This document shows, one piece after another, positions 46,701 to 50,934 of a stretch of 64,000 nucleotides of DNA (position 1 is its first letter; the number at the start of each line of letters is the position of its first letter). Source of the stretch: Chiridota heheva (Eukaryota > Echinodermata > Holothuroidea > Apodida > Chiridotidae); the NCBI GenBank assembly GCA_020152595.1, contig JAIGNY010001249.1, positions 771,001-835,000 on the forward strand, read 5' to 3'. Under the pieces are notes generated by a model, which did no database searches, had not been told where the DNA came from, and saw only the letters and a list, made by a program, of their open reading frames with translations. The position numbers and the translations under genes were made by a program.

Positions 46701-47224
46701 TTGCCCGTGCTACCCTATTTCTGTATATACTTCCCTCTATAAGCCCATTTTCTATACTAGCTTTAAATAGTCAAGCATACTGTCCTTCTGACAGTTCTTG
46801 TTAATTAGTACAAAACCCCATGTGTCTTTTCCTATGTGTAAATCATTTGCTTCTTTAAGTGAAACCAGAAAATGGCCTGAAGTTAAGGTGAAAATGGGTG
46901 CTGTGTGTGTGGGAAGGGGGGGATACATATTGTGTGAGATATAAAAATTTACTCAAATCATTGAGTATAAGCAGTGTAAAATACTTGAGCAATACATTCC
47001 ACAAATTTAATTTGTATCCATTGTTCCTTAACGTCCTTAACTCTTCTAACATGATAACATATTCCTTTCTGTGATTCTGTACAGGTATGGAGTTAATTTT
47101 CACACAAAACCAGAACACAATAACAGACCTGACAGATGAGATTGCAGCACTGACCATGAAGACAAATGAAATGTTAGTCTATATACAAGAAAAAGCCAAG
47201 TATTACAGGGAGTGTAATAAGTAA
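7584..47224 (+). CDS. LAMB1-like: Laminin subunit beta gene, 3' part (17 exons; gene span)
   Basis: Extracellular basement-membrane protein that assembles with alpha and gamma chains into the laminin heterotrimer. Seventeen exons join in phase with GT..AG borders: 7584-7727, 10072-10303, 11790-11947, 16723-16947, 18011-18231, 19220-19316, 20419-20607, 21237-21417, 23054-23238, 24812-25047, 28671-28847, 29098-29329, 32362-32482, 33854-33995, 34703-34879, 44866-45022, 47085-47224. Together they give 3014 nt, about 1003 residues plus stop. Order: eight laminin EGF modules, coiled coil (domain II), six-Cys beta loop, second coiled coil (domain I), Cys three residues from the end. This matches the C-terminal half of vertebrate LAMB1/LAMB2 in order and length; the beta loop excludes gamma and alpha chains. 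The LN domain, first EGF block and domain IV are missing because the gene starts upstream of the window. Whether it is the single ancestral beta or a paralogue cannot be told here. Confidence 0.95.
7728..9600. other. Laminin intron, unique part
   Basis: No exon or clear repeat recognised. 8300-9350 looks like old repeat debris but I could not define ends. Confidence 0.5.
9601..10020. repeat. 30-bp minisatellite, 14 copies without indels
   Basis: Exactly 420 bp in strict 30-bp register. The unit is TTTCTTATGACATCACATGT followed by GCATCCCCTA. Substitutions fall at a few positions (CAT/CAC, GCA/ACA, AAC/ATC). Since 30 is a multiple of 3, both strands stay open; the + strand reads as a ten-residue repeat [10 protein letters not shown]. 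No acceptor joins this frame to laminin exon b, so it is treated as intronic repeat. Confidence 0.95.
10072..10303 (+). CDS. LAMB1-like: Laminin beta exon b: second EGF module and start of the third
   Basis: Acceptor ATTTTCTACAG, donor GTGAGT, phase 1 to phase 2, 232 nt. It reads [20 protein letters not shown], then a complete eight-Cys module ending at [10 protein letters not shown]. The next module begins [16 protein letters not shown] and runs to GDHCE. The 30-bp minisatellite in the intron stops only about 50 bp before the acceptor, so the branch point lies in the short unique gap or in the array. Confidence 0.95.
10485..11460. mobile_element. hAT-type non-autonomous element with perfect 8-bp target duplication
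   Basis: Left end CAGTGTTCACACTAAG and right end CTTAATGTGAACACTG are inverted repeats with one mismatch in 16. The element is flanked by identical GGTCCTTG at 10477-10484 and 11461-11468. An 8-bp duplication with CAG-type ends is the hAT superfamily signature. The 976-bp interior has homopolymer-rich edges and no transposase frame, so it needed a transposase in trans. Confidence 0.93.
11790..11947 (+). CDS. LAMB1-like: Laminin beta exon c: end of third and start of fourth EGF module
   Basis: Acceptor TTATTATTAG, donor GTAAGA, phase 2 to phase 1, 158 nt. It reads [20 protein letters not shown], then [19 protein letters not shown] and [14 protein letters not shown]. This is the long irregular module that in LAMB1 reads PCPDGP...QFARSC, a beta-chain hallmark. 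The first codon is shared with exon b and gives Ile where vertebrate chains usually have a charged residue before Cys. Confidence 0.93.
12025..12432 (-). mobile_element. Dispersed repeat, copy 2 (inverse of 4104-4560)
   Basis: Reverse complement of the 4.1-kb copy: GACAGCTTTTTCAACCAATC, TTTGCTAAACG, TAAATGTCAATGCATTGGTC and ATGGTGGGTGTGGCTTATTT appear in the order expected. The two copies lie 7.5 kb apart in opposite orientation. Confidence 0.65.
12505..12645. mobile_element. Dispersed repeat U, left part (right part at 16055-16225)
   Basis: GGAAAAATTATACGGTTCCG then CTGTTATAACTG matches the left end of the more complete copy at 23548-23855. GTGAAGCATAATGCGAACCT recurs in 44430-44470 as an interior segment. 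The rest of the copy continues after the retrotransposon, suggesting interruption. Confidence 0.5.
13085..14490. repeat. 22-24 bp degenerate minisatellite
   Basis: About 1.4 kb of units such as GGGATGCCATGTGGGACATG plus a short linker (GGGT, GT or AT). Unit length varies between 22 and 24 bp, about 50-60 copies, with the first 200 bp sparse. Translated frames give W-D-A-M and P-H-V-P patterns that are repeat artefacts. Many overlapping open frames on both strands come from this alone. Confidence 0.9.
14497..14556. repeat. Short dispersed segment, also at 44724-44797
   Basis: GGGTCATATGATATGGGTGT, CAATTTGCAT and TATTTACTGTTCTAGT recur at 44.7 kb in the same order, with about 18 extra bp in the middle. 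It borders the minisatellite here and stands alone there. Probably the end of an older mobile element. Confidence 0.55.
14564..16054 (-). mobile_element. Decayed non-LTR retrotransposon (LINE), reverse-transcriptase part
   Basis: Read on the minus strand from 16054 downward: [40 protein letters not shown], then [32 protein letters not shown], and finally [26 protein letters not shown] and [10 protein letters not shown]. These are the ordered blocks of a CR1/L2/Jockey-like reverse transcriptase and its tail. Frameshifts and stops separate them. The active-site F-A-D-D box reads F-A-H-D at 15456-15467, so the copy is dead. The endonuclease region is missing: 5' truncated. Confidence 0.9.
16055..16225. 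mobile_element. Dispersed repeat U, right part
   Basis: It matches 23680-23855: CATATAAAGATAGATTTACT, TTTTTTGTGGGAAGATTTTA, then GTGGGAAATTTTATAACT. It directly abuts the truncated 5' end of the retrotransposon. Confidence 0.6.
16723..16947 (+). CDS. LAMB1-like: Laminin beta exon d: end of fourth and most of fifth EGF module
   Basis: Acceptor CTTCTTCTCAG, donor GTAGGA, phase 1 to 1, 225 nt. It reads [20 protein letters not shown], then [20 protein letters not shown], then a [16 protein letters not shown] stretch close to the vertebrate CLKCLYHTEGEHCQFC. The preceding 4.8-kb intron is filled with repeats: a dispersed element, a 22-24 bp minisatellite and a decayed retrotransposon. Confidence 0.95.
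16948..18010. other. Laminin intron, nothing recognised
   Basis: AT-rich, no repeat ends or exons seen. Confidence 0.5.
18011..18231 (+). CDS. LAMB1-like: Laminin beta exon e: sixth EGF module and start of seventh
   Basis: Acceptor TGTAATGCAG (weak polypyrimidine tract), donor GTAAGT, phase 1 to 0, 221 nt. It reads [20 protein letters not shown], then [18 protein letters not shown], then [26 protein letters not shown] and W.(L/I)ASG.GC are strongly conserved in beta chains. The seventh module begins with C-D-C-C, one Cys more than the C-x-C usual at this position (see findings). Confidence 0.95.
18525..18625 (+). mobile_element. Diverged 3' tail of the RNase H non-LTR family
   Basis: CTCTGACATAATCTAATCTC, TCGGACACAAT, TGTTGTGGTGCAGTTAA and CACCAAACAAAC parallel the tail shared by the copies ending at 23516, 31169 and 36630. 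It is more diverged than those, so the call is tentative. Confidence 0.45.
19220..19316 (+). CDS. LAMB1-like: Laminin beta exon f: rest of the seventh EGF module
   Basis: Acceptor TTGCATTACAG, donor GTAATG, phase 0 to 1, 97 nt. It reads [20 protein letters not shown], then [11 protein letters not shown], matching vertebrate TGQCQCMPGFGGRTCSEC and ELFWGDP. It contains C-C-G-C where family members have C-x-x-C, a second extra Cys in the same module. Confidence 0.94.
19555..20275. repeat. 37-bp AT-rich minisatellite with an inverted repeat in each unit
   Basis: About 19 copies of a 37-bp unit. The core is ATATCAAT-ATTTA-ATTGATAT, a perfect 8-bp stem around a 5-base loop, followed by GAGTGATACTCTATTA. 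Copies vary by substitutions and short deletions. It occupies most of the intron between exons f and g. Confidence 0.9.
20419..20607 (+). CDS. LAMB1-like: Laminin beta exon g: eighth EGF module and entry to coiled coil
   Basis: Acceptor TTTTTGTTCAG, donor GTATGC, phase 1 to 1, 189 nt. It reads [37 protein letters not shown], then [18 protein letters not shown]. The C.(Q/E)CF..WD.IIA(E/D)L motif marks the junction of domain III with the coiled-coil domain II in beta chains. A 37-bp AT-rich array fills the preceding intron and stops about 140 bp before the exon. Confidence 0.96.
20608..21236. other. Laminin intron, nothing recognised
   Basis: AT-rich intron between exons g and h with no repeat or exon seen. 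Confidence 0.6.
21237..21417 (+). CDS. LAMB1-like: Laminin beta exon h: domain II coiled coil, part 1
   Basis: Acceptor CATCATTCAG, donor GTAAGA, phase 1 to 2, 181 nt. It reads [20 protein letters not shown], then [22 protein letters not shown] and N-M-T are possible N-glycosylation sites. The SGV.K.Y segment parallels ISGVIGPY of LAMB1. Heptad-like charged and hydrophobic spacing fits the trimeric coiled coil with alpha and gamma chains. Confidence 0.93.
21677..22129. mobile_element. hAT-like non-autonomous element, aged
   Basis: CAGGGGCGGAGCCAGGG at the left and CCCTCTGGGTCTGCCCCTG at the right form imperfect inverted repeats (about 12 of 15). The flanking 8-mers ATTAAGCT and GTCAAGTT share 5 of 8. 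The interior is A-rich with AAATCAAATG and AAAATAAAGGAAATT words. No coding capacity. Confidence 0.55.
22200..22978. repeat. 31-bp minisatellite, about 25 copies
   Basis: The unit is GTAGCTTGATAAGTGGCTTG then GTAGACATGTA, with GG/AG variation before TAGACATG and a few deleted units near 22700 and 22875. Three units make a 31-residue periodic open frame on the minus strand. It ends about 75 bp before laminin exon i. Confidence 0.92.
23054..23238 (+). CDS. LAMB1-like: Laminin beta exon i: domain II coiled coil, part 2
   Basis: Acceptor AAATCTTTACCAG, donor GTCAGT, phase 2 to 1, 185 nt. It reads [20 protein letters not shown], then [20 protein letters not shown], then [13 protein letters not shown]. 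There is one internal Cys in the helix. The 31-bp minisatellite ends about 75 bp before this exon. The family match here is by position and coiled-coil character rather than by strong identity. Confidence 0.9.
23326..23516 (+). mobile_element. 3'-end fragment of the RNase H non-LTR retrotransposon family (about 190 bp)
   Basis: From a T-run through CACCCATGCACTTCCTCTCT, TTTCTGGCTTTTAGTTCCCG and AATGATCTAATCTCTCAGGC to CAAACAAACAAA. The same order appears at 30980-31169 and 36440-36630. The CAAA-repeat tail and extreme 5' truncation are typical of target-primed reverse transcription. Confidence 0.8.
23548..23855. mobile_element. Dispersed repeat U, most complete copy
   Basis: About 308 bp from GGAAAAAATATACGGTTCTG to GTGGGAAATTTTATAATTG. 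Both its halves recur in the 12.5-16.2 kb intron. No clear terminal inverted repeat, tail or coding frame, so the class is unknown. Confidence 0.6.
23856..24811. other. Laminin intron, nothing recognised
   Basis: AT-rich intron remainder before exon j. No repeat ends defined. Confidence 0.55.
24812..25047 (+). CDS. LAMB1-like: Laminin beta exon j: domain II coiled coil, part 3
   Basis: Acceptor CTTAAATATTAG, donor GTTGGT (weak), phase 1 to 0, 236 nt. With exon i it reads [20 protein letters not shown], parallel to the DIRGALDSI region of LAMB1, then [20 protein letters not shown] and [18 protein letters not shown]. The helix ends here and the beta loop follows in the next exon. NQS and NDT are possible N-glycosylation sites. 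Confidence 0.92.
25079..25500. repeat. 81-bp minisatellite, array 1 (about 5 copies)
   Basis: Unit of 81 bp containing TACATTAGAATGTTATGTAC, ATAGCTGTGTGATGGTGTCA, TCTCCTGATTAAAGTGGTCA and TGACACAAGCATATGTGCTT. The length is 27 codons, so a periodic minus-strand frame stays open. The last unit is degraded. The same unit recurs at 26366-26690. Confidence 0.92.
25501..26365. other. Unrelated segment splitting the 81-bp array
   Basis: About 865 bp without the 81-bp unit. It has CA-rich stretches (CACACAAACGAACCAGCTC near 25660). GGCACAGTTTATTCAG at 26240 faintly resembles GCTGCACAGTTTATACATT at 25478, at the array edge. No inverted termini or coding frame found, so an inserted element is inferred only from position. 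Confidence 0.45.
26366..26690. repeat. 81-bp minisatellite, array 2 (4 copies)
   Basis: Same unit as 25079-25500. Two of its units have ACATTTAAATG where array 1 has ACATTAGAATG, a private variant. The last unit ends in GCTTTAGCTAG. Confidence 0.92.
26691..27428. other. Laminin intron, nothing recognised
   Basis: Unique AT-rich sequence between two minisatellites. Confidence 0.55.
27429..28155. repeat. 33-bp minisatellite, about 22 copies
   Basis: The unit is GAGCTGGGCTTGCAAATCAT followed by GTGTGGTATCCCC. GTAGCCC replaces GTATCCC in some units, and several are short by 1-9 bp. At 33 bp (11 codons) it yields long open frames on both strands rich in repeated [11 protein letters not shown]. 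No splice site joins it to laminin. Confidence 0.92.
28290..28425. repeat. Short degenerate CAAT repeat
   Basis: Irregular GTCAATCA, TTATCAAT and CAATCAATCAA words over about 130 bp. Simple-sequence expansion, no other signal. Confidence 0.6.
28671..28847 (+). CDS. LAMB1-like: Laminin beta exon k: beta loop (domain alpha) and restart of coiled coil
   Basis: Acceptor ATACTTTGCAG, donor GTAAAT, phase 0 to 0, 177 nt. It reads [20 protein letters not shown], then [20 protein letters not shown]. Six Cys in this spacing form the small loop found only in laminin beta chains, between domains II and I. The linker between GAGC and the next Cys is shorter than in LAMB1/LAMB2, with about eight residues absent. 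This exon is the strongest evidence for the beta assignment. Confidence 0.96.
29098..29329 (+). CDS. LAMB1-like: Laminin beta exon l: domain I coiled coil, part 1
   Basis: Acceptor CTTTTTGCTTGATAG, donor GTTAGT, phase 0 to 1, 232 nt, after a short 250-bp intron. It reads [20 protein letters not shown], then [20 protein letters not shown], then ISLTPEEIQ. The LI..I..FL....A..D.I and the (S/L)TP.(E/Q)(I/L)Q motif match LAMB1 at the corresponding place. Confidence 0.94.
29362..29762. repeat. Imperfect tandem duplication, unit about 300 bp, second copy interrupted
   Basis: A unit running from TTGGTGGCGATGTCATGCAT through CATGTCTGTTTTGTTTCATA, TACATGTTCATTCTATAAAA and ACACGGTATCTCAAGAAAG starts again near 29668. 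The second copy reaches TTTCATAT at 29762. It resumes after the retrotransposon at 31170 with CATATTTAGTATATTATGTG and AACACAATATCTCAAGAATG. Thus the two parts were one unit before the insertion. Confidence 0.75.
29763..31169 (+). mobile_element. 5'-truncated non-LTR retrotransposon (RNase H family), copy 1, with 5-bp target duplication
   Basis: It begins inside the reverse transcriptase at [12 protein letters not shown] (part of the Y-V-D-D box), then [54 protein letters not shown], and ends in a CAAACAAA tail. Frames are broken by small indels. CATAT at 29758-29762 is repeated at 31170-31174. Compared with copy 2 most of the RNase H region is missing (about 30650), an internal deletion. It sits inside a laminin intron in the sense direction. 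Confidence 0.88.
31175..31345. repeat. Remainder of the interrupted duplicated unit
   Basis: It continues the 29668-29762 half-copy and aligns with 29467-29640 (TTCATTTTATAAAAACA, GCTTAATATGA, CTCAAGAATGTTAAACTCGA). Confidence 0.7.
31346..32361. other. Laminin intron with a GC-rich hairpin at 32153-32186
   Basis: AT-rich except for GCCGCCCCTA and TAGGGGCGGC, a perfect 10-bp stem around a 13-base loop, followed by GGCGG. No coding frame or element ends recognised. Confidence 0.55.
32362..32482 (+). CDS. LAMB1-like: Laminin beta exon m: domain I coiled coil, part 2
   Basis: Acceptor TTAATATCCTAG, donor GTATGT, phase 1 to 2, 121 nt. It reads [20 protein letters not shown], then [20 protein letters not shown]. 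This parallels LTEDIRERVESLSQVEVIL in LAMB1. NET is a possible N-glycosylation site. The 3.0-kb intron before it carries a 5'-truncated retrotransposon. Confidence 0.93.
32982..33348. repeat. Long inverted repeat with about 52-bp arms
   Basis: AACAGCTTCTAATTTCAAAA, TGGATTTCTATTGTCAAAAT and GGACTGAAATAAA (32984-33034) are mirrored by TTTATTCCAGTCCATTTTGA, CAATAGAAATCCATTTTG and AAAATAGAAGCTGTT (33296-33347). There are two or three mismatches over the arms. The spacer is about 260 bp, non-coding. Either a foldback/MITE-type element or an inverted duplication. Confidence 0.8.
33854..33995 (+). CDS. LAMB1-like: Laminin beta exon n: domain I coiled coil, part 3
   Basis: Acceptor TTGTTCATTTCAG, donor GTATTC, phase 2 to 0, 142 nt. 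It reads [20 protein letters not shown], then [20 protein letters not shown]. This parallels the VKEALEEAEKAQVAAEKAI segment of LAMB1. Ala-rich heptads are as expected for the laminin long arm. Confidence 0.93.
33996..34702. other. Laminin intron, nothing recognised
   Basis: Intron between exons n and o, no repeat or exon seen. Confidence 0.6.
34703..34879 (+). CDS. LAMB1-like: Laminin beta exon o: domain I coiled coil, part 4
   Basis: Acceptor TTCCTTCCCTGTAG, donor GTAAAT, phase 0 to 0, 177 nt. It reads [20 protein letters not shown], then [18 protein letters not shown]. The start parallels IESETAASEETL in LAMB1. It is followed by the largest intron in the window (about 10 kb), swollen by a non-LTR fragment and a DIRS element. 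Confidence 0.94.
34990..36630 (+). mobile_element. 5'-truncated non-LTR retrotransposon with RNase H domain, copy 2
   Basis: It begins in the reverse-transcriptase tail ([40 protein letters not shown]). A linker of about 450 bp follows, then a ribonuclease H domain: [17 protein letters not shown] (first Asp), [14 protein letters not shown] (Glu), [13 protein letters not shown] (Asp expected, Asn seen), [18 protein letters not shown] (final Asp). The 3' tail ends in CAAACAAACAAAC. RNase H after the reverse transcriptase places it in the I/R1/Tad-like group. Several frameshifts; defective. Confidence 0.87.
36761..36885. mobile_element. Left-end fragment of inverted-repeat element T
   Basis: TTAGTTCAGGGGTTAGGTAA and GTCCATCTTATATTATAAAG match the terminal repeat of the fuller copy at 54302-54720. 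It points toward the DIRS element. The matching opposite end lies at 43785-43822, just beyond it. Confidence 0.6.
37060..42276 (+). mobile_element. DIRS-type tyrosine-recombinase retrotransposon, decayed, copy 1
   Basis: Ordered domains on the + strand. Gag-like region 37060-38350 ([20 protein letters not shown]). Reverse transcriptase 38560-39010 ([32 protein letters not shown]). RNase H 39480-39840 ([49 protein letters not shown]). Tyrosine recombinase 40240-41250 ([38 protein letters not shown]). RT plus tyrosine recombinase without LTRs or DDE integrase defines DIRS elements. Many stops and frameshifts are present. Catalytic losses: first Asp of RT motif A is Val, YLDD is YLDN, recombinase Arg I is His. 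The 3' end carries the inverted-repeat region 41960-42276. Confidence 0.9.
42003..42276. repeat. DIRS 3' terminal region with 58-bp inverted repeat, copy 1
   Basis: The arm at 42003-42060 (AAATTTACCCCACTAAGC ... CTTACCTTCCATGC) is the reverse complement of 42218-42276 (GCATGGAAGGTAAGTATAAC ... GCGGGGTAAATTT), with few mismatches. A further direct copy of GCATGGAAGGTAAG is at 41975-41988. This resembles the inverted terminal and internal complementary repeats of DIRS elements. Confidence 0.85.
42278..43542 (+). mobile_element. DIRS element, partial second copy (3' part of recombinase and terminus)
   Basis: It starts abruptly at the position matching 40842 of copy 1 (TTTTCCGATACATCAGAAGA against TTTTCTGACACGGCAGAGGA). 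It runs through the recombinase C-terminus ([27 protein letters not shown]) to the same terminal region. The H..R motif reads N-Q-V-stop, so it is dead. It abuts copy 1 head to tail and is diverged from it, so the duplication is not recent. Confidence 0.85.
43265..43542. repeat. DIRS 3' terminal region with inverted repeat, copy 2
   Basis: Arm 43265-43318 (TTTTCCCCACTTTAAGTAGG ... CTTACCTTCAATGC) is complementary to 43476-43542 (GCATGGAAGGCAAG ... AAAGTGGGGTAAATTT), with small indels. It parallels 42003-42276. Confidence 0.8.
43545..43925. mobile_element. Right-end fragment of inverted-repeat element T
   Basis: ACCAGTCATTTCTACACAGA, TAAGACTGAACTTTAAA and GACCCCTGAACTAATCCTTT match 54470-54720. 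The last 95 bp occur twice in tandem (to 43822, and again to about 43920). Confidence 0.65.
43926..44723. other. Laminin intron, nothing clear
   Basis: AT-rich remnant. 44380-44510 shares words with dispersed repeat U (GCGAAGCATAATAAGAATCT, TCCTTCCAGCCGTCC). Confidence 0.45.
44724..44797. repeat. Short dispersed segment, second copy (first at 14497-14556)
   Basis: GGGTCATATGATAGGGGTGT, CAATTTGCAT and TATTTACTGTTCTAGT occur as at 14.5 kb. It lies about 70 bp before laminin exon p. Confidence 0.55.
44866..45022 (+). CDS. LAMB1-like: Laminin beta exon p: domain I coiled coil, part 5
   Basis: Acceptor TTTGTTTTACAG, donor GTACGT, phase 0 to 1, 157 nt. It reads [20 protein letters not shown], then [20 protein letters not shown]. 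The second part parallels ARRKAEMLQNEAKTLLAQA of LAMB1. NKT is a possible N-glycosylation site. Confidence 0.93.
45400..45900. repeat. Tandem duplication of about 165-bp units, 3 copies
   Basis: GGTGTACATTCATGTGACTT and AAATGAGCATGATTGG with GCATACTAATTAGC recur about 170 bp apart in the first two copies. A third copy (GTGTGCATAGTAATTAGGTT) is more diverged. Non-coding. Confidence 0.75.
46140..46370. repeat. 22-bp minisatellite, about 9 copies
   Basis: The unit is GTTGGCATGTGGAACAGGGT then GG. It shares GGCATGTGG and the overall purine strand bias with the 22-24 bp array at 13.1-14.5 kb, suggesting common origin. Confidence 0.85.
47085..47224 (+). CDS. LAMB1-like: Laminin beta exon q: C-terminus and stop codon
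   Basis: Acceptor TGATTCTGTACAG, phase 1, 140 nt ending in TAA at 47222-47224. It reads [20 protein letters not shown], then [17 protein letters not shown]. The Cys three residues from the end matches the C-terminal Cys of LAMB1 (Y.TCL) that is disulfide-linked to the gamma chain at the base of the long arm. The reading is continuous with exon p, so the C-terminal half is complete. Confidence 0.95.
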
Positions 47225-47856
47225 TAACACTATGTATTTAGTGTCTTGCAGTGAAATTAATGTAAAAAAATTAAAGAAAAAAAACAAACAGATGATGCAA
47301 ATGTTAAAATGATTACCTGATATTTATCTTGCTTTGATCCCTCTGTTCACCGGTAGTGATGTGATTTATAACTGTTCACTGGTAGTGATGTGATTTATAA
47401 CTGAAGCAAAAGTAATAACCCTTTGATTTCTTTCGTTAAATGTTTCTTTAATTTGATTGAATCATGAGACTTCTTTCTACTAGCGTAAAATTTCAAATAG
47501 AGCTTTGTAAAAAAATCAGCTTATCAGTTAAAGATTATTTCAATTAATCTTTCTATTTATTTAGATCATGAAAATATCAGATCACAGAAAATTCATGATT
47601 TCATACAACTTCAAATAATTAGAAACAACATTTGTACCTAACTTCCATATTGAAATGCTGCAAAATGCTGTAAAGTATATCTCTTTTTATAAGGGATTTC
47701 AATGTGTATTTTTCTTAGAACATTTATTTATACAGTGCCTTGTTAAAAGAAAATGGTGCTACTTTTCTATTTTTGTCATAGACGATAGAGCAATATTGGA
47801 ATCTCTCTTTTGCACATTGCATTTAAACTGCATAGTTCTGATTTACAATTATGGGT
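47225..47856. other. Laminin 3' flank / probable 3' UTR
   Basis: Begins right after the stop codon. TGATGTGATTTATAACTG occurs twice near 47360-47400. No other feature. Confidence 0.5.
47270..47275 (+). promoter_or_regulatory. Candidate laminin poly(A) signal, ATTAAA
   Basis: First ATTAAA after the laminin stop, 45 bp downstream of it in an A-rich stretch. That is close for a 3' UTR. Canonical AATAAA copies at 49397-49402 and 50371-50376 are alternatives, but would place the 21-bp minisatellite inside the 3' UTR. Sequence alone does not decide. Confidence 0.22.
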
Positions 47857-48333
47857 AGATGTTAGTGGTGATGCTACTTTTGATTTTGGTAGTGGTGATG
47901 CTACTTTTGATAGTGGTGACACTACTGGTAGTGGTGACACTACTGGTAGTAGTGACACTACTGGTAGTAGTGACATTACTTGTGGTAGTAGTGACATTAC
48001 TTGTGGTAGTAGTTATGTTACTTCTGGTAGTAGTTATGCTACTTTTGGTAGTGGTGATGCTACTTTTGGTTGTGGTGCTGCTACTTTTGGTAGTGGTGAT
48101 GCTACTCTTGGTAGTGGTGATGCTACTCTTGGTAGTGGTGATGCTACTCTTGGTAGTGGTGATGCTACTCTTGGTAGTGGTGATGCTACTCTTGGTAGTG
48201 GTCATGCTACTTTTGGTAGTGGTCATGCTACTTTTGGTAGTGGTCATGCTCTTTTTGGTAGTGGTCATGCTACTTTTGGTAGTGGTCATGCTACTTTTAG
48301 TAGTGGTCACACTACTTTTGGTGGTACTTAGTA
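47857..48333. repeat. 21-bp minisatellite, about 22 copies, open in several frames
   Basis: The unit is GGTAGTGGTGATGCTACTCT then T (7 codons). Earlier units are 15-18 bp and more varied. The + strand reads GSGDATL repeats, another + frame VVVMLLL, the minus strand TTTKSSM, all without stops. This is purely a consequence of unit length and composition. It lies 630 bp past the laminin stop. Confidence 0.92.
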
Positions 48334-48782
48334 AGTTATGCTAAGAAAATGAACTGTTAATTTTCTACACAAGTTAGGAATGACGAGGATTATTATGCAA
48401 TCATCAAACCAAAAGAGTATTTGAAACTGCTGTCATTGTATTTGTTGGTGGGCGATGGCACCCTCTTTTCTTTTGGAATATGGAATGGAAAACAAAAGTT
48501 GCTATTGATGATACAAATATGCATCTTATGAAAAGTCATAAGGACCGTATTCAATCTCTCTACATTTGAAGTGATGCTCCCATTGTGTGTGATTTGCTTT
48601 ATTTAAGCACACAATGAAAAGATAAAACTTTCCTCTTGAACTTTATATCAGAAGAAAAACTAGAATATGTAGTTCATATTCAGTCTGAAGATAAAAATAA
48701 TTTGCCCCTTCATGAGATGATTCATATTCATGTCTTTCCAAATGTTTTTGAGCATGTTGTTACACTTGACAGCATCTCAGAT

Positions 48783-49025
48783 AAAGGATTTGTTTAGGGG
48801 TCGAGCAAGTCTGATGTGAAAGAGGACATCAAAAAAAACAAAATAGTGAAGGAAGCATTCAAATTCTTATTTCGTTAAGGAGATGTCTAAGTTTAAAGTT
48901 TGGTGTCATTTGTGTAGAAACGACTGAAATCAGGCTAGTTGTGATGTCATTGCCTCAGATTTCTCAAAGTCTTTATGAATTCTATCATGTTTTGTCCTGG
49001 TATAAAAACCATGGGCAAACCTTTA
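48783..49025. mobile_element. Element T, left-half copy
   Basis: AAAGGATTTGTTTAGGGGTC, GAGCAAGTCTGATGTGAAAG and TATCATGTTTTGTCCTGG match the left terminal repeat and interior of 54302-54720. The right end is missing. Confidence 0.6.
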
Positions 49026-50934
49026 AGGCAATGTCATGCATTTATTGTGTATAGTATGAGCACCAAGTTCAGAAGGGTATGCTTTCAAAATGTCTCATTG
49101 CATAGTCATTGGATATTTACTTTTTAAGGCACCAACTCATTAAGTATGGGCATTGTAACATTTCAGCAGGCTGCCATCCGTTTAAAAATTATTTCCAAAG
49201 TCAAATTTGGTATAAAAAAAAAAGAATTAACAAAATTGATAATTCCACTTTAATGATTGCTTGTGCATCTGCTGTTTGTGCATGTGTTCTTTTTACTTGG
49301 GGAATCCATGCATTCTTTCAAGGATAACCTAGCCACAAATAACGGTGCTATTTAAATGAGTTTAGTCAATATTTGGGCTAATATTCGTGTGAAGGTAATA
49401 AAAGTCAAACCTGGGAATCTGAGACAGGAATGACTTCAAAACATTCATAAGGGACACTTTACCAAATGATTACCAAAGAAACAACTGGATATATTTGAAA
49501 CTCGGTTGATTTGTTCCATTTAAGTAAAGTGTACATAATTATCAAATAGTACAGACTCATTAAATTATGTTGACATAAATCTGGTGGTCTTATATGTGCC
49601 TTAAGTTAAAGAAAACAGTTTTGTGTACTAATTCACAAGTGTATTATCTTATCTGCTTCTTATCTGCTTCTAAGTTTCCAGTATTGAACGAGGATGTCAG
49701 TTGCCCCTAATGTGTGCCTCTCCCTCAATTTGGTACTAACACATATTTATATAATTTAAGTACTCCTATAACAATGTCAGTGCTTTGTAGATATTTTCAG
49801 TTTTGTATTTAATATTTTAGTAAAAGAACTTGTAGTTATCCATAAACTCCAGGACATATATTTTTTCAATTGATATGCTTATTTGATCATGTCCCATCAA
49901 TTTTTATTGTATTATATTACCTTGGGAAAGCTCTTTATGTATTATTTATCTTGTATCATTTATATCTAGGGACTGATTTGTTCCCTCCATCTTATTGGAC
50001 AATTTGAATACGGAAAGGATACAAATTTGAATTTCCTGTTCTCACTAGATAGCCAGTTTGTTATTTACAAACATAAACGACAGATGTGTCGGTTACTGTA
50101 TCATGAAGCAGTGGCTGCAATTAAATTGAAAGAGTATCAATCGATTGTGTAGATATCTTGGCACTTGACCAATCAGATGCATCTATTTGCTGAATCCACC
50201 AATCCAAAGCAATCTTTAAGACGATTATTTTTCCATCCACACAATATGAGTCTGTTCTTTATGCACCTTTAAACTACTTTTCATGCAATACTTTTCGTAG
50301 TATTTTACCTTTTTGTTGTGATTTTTGTTATGTTTGTATCTAGGGTGTTTTTGCAGAAAACTCTGTTTCAAATAAATCTTTCCCACTTTGGATAACCTAT
50401 AAAATATGATTTTGTTTTTCTTGTGGGTGTCAGCTTTGATGATTATACCGGTAAAGAGCACGTTGCTGTTGGGTGTCCCTTGTTATTGAAAATATGCACC
50501 TTATGATCCCTAATAGCTGCAAATGTAAGTTTGTAACTTCTTAAAGATGCAGTATCGGCATAAAGACATTTCTCTGATTGGTTGAAATTTCATGCAATTG
50601 CAAAACGCACCTCTTTTGATCATATTTCGCACTGTATTAATAATACGGCAACATCTTCTGATTTCATAAAGGCAGAGTTTTTTCTGTCTTTTCTGCTCAT
50701 TTGAATTAAAAGATAGAGCTATTAACCGAGTTAATTTAAATTAATAGCTCCATTATTAAAATAAGAAGGACTTTGTACAGCTCTGTTTAACCCTGCCGTG
50801 TCATGTTATGACACATACATACTGTACACACATTGTAATATGTTCATGACGTACATGCCATGTACTTACTGATGTCATTGCAATGATGTCATTGCAATTG
50901 TTTTAAGATGACAATGCCTGTTTAGGTGGATTAG
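49026..50934. other. Intergenic, nothing recognised
   Basis: AT-rich, with no exon, RNA gene or repeat recognised. AATAAA words at 49397 and 50371 are the only possible signals. Confidence 0.5.

Noticed and set aside
47810..48331. 173-residue GSGDATL-repeat protein, considered as silk-like or antifreeze-like
   Set aside because: Two other frames of the same DNA are equally open, which points to unit length rather than coding selection.
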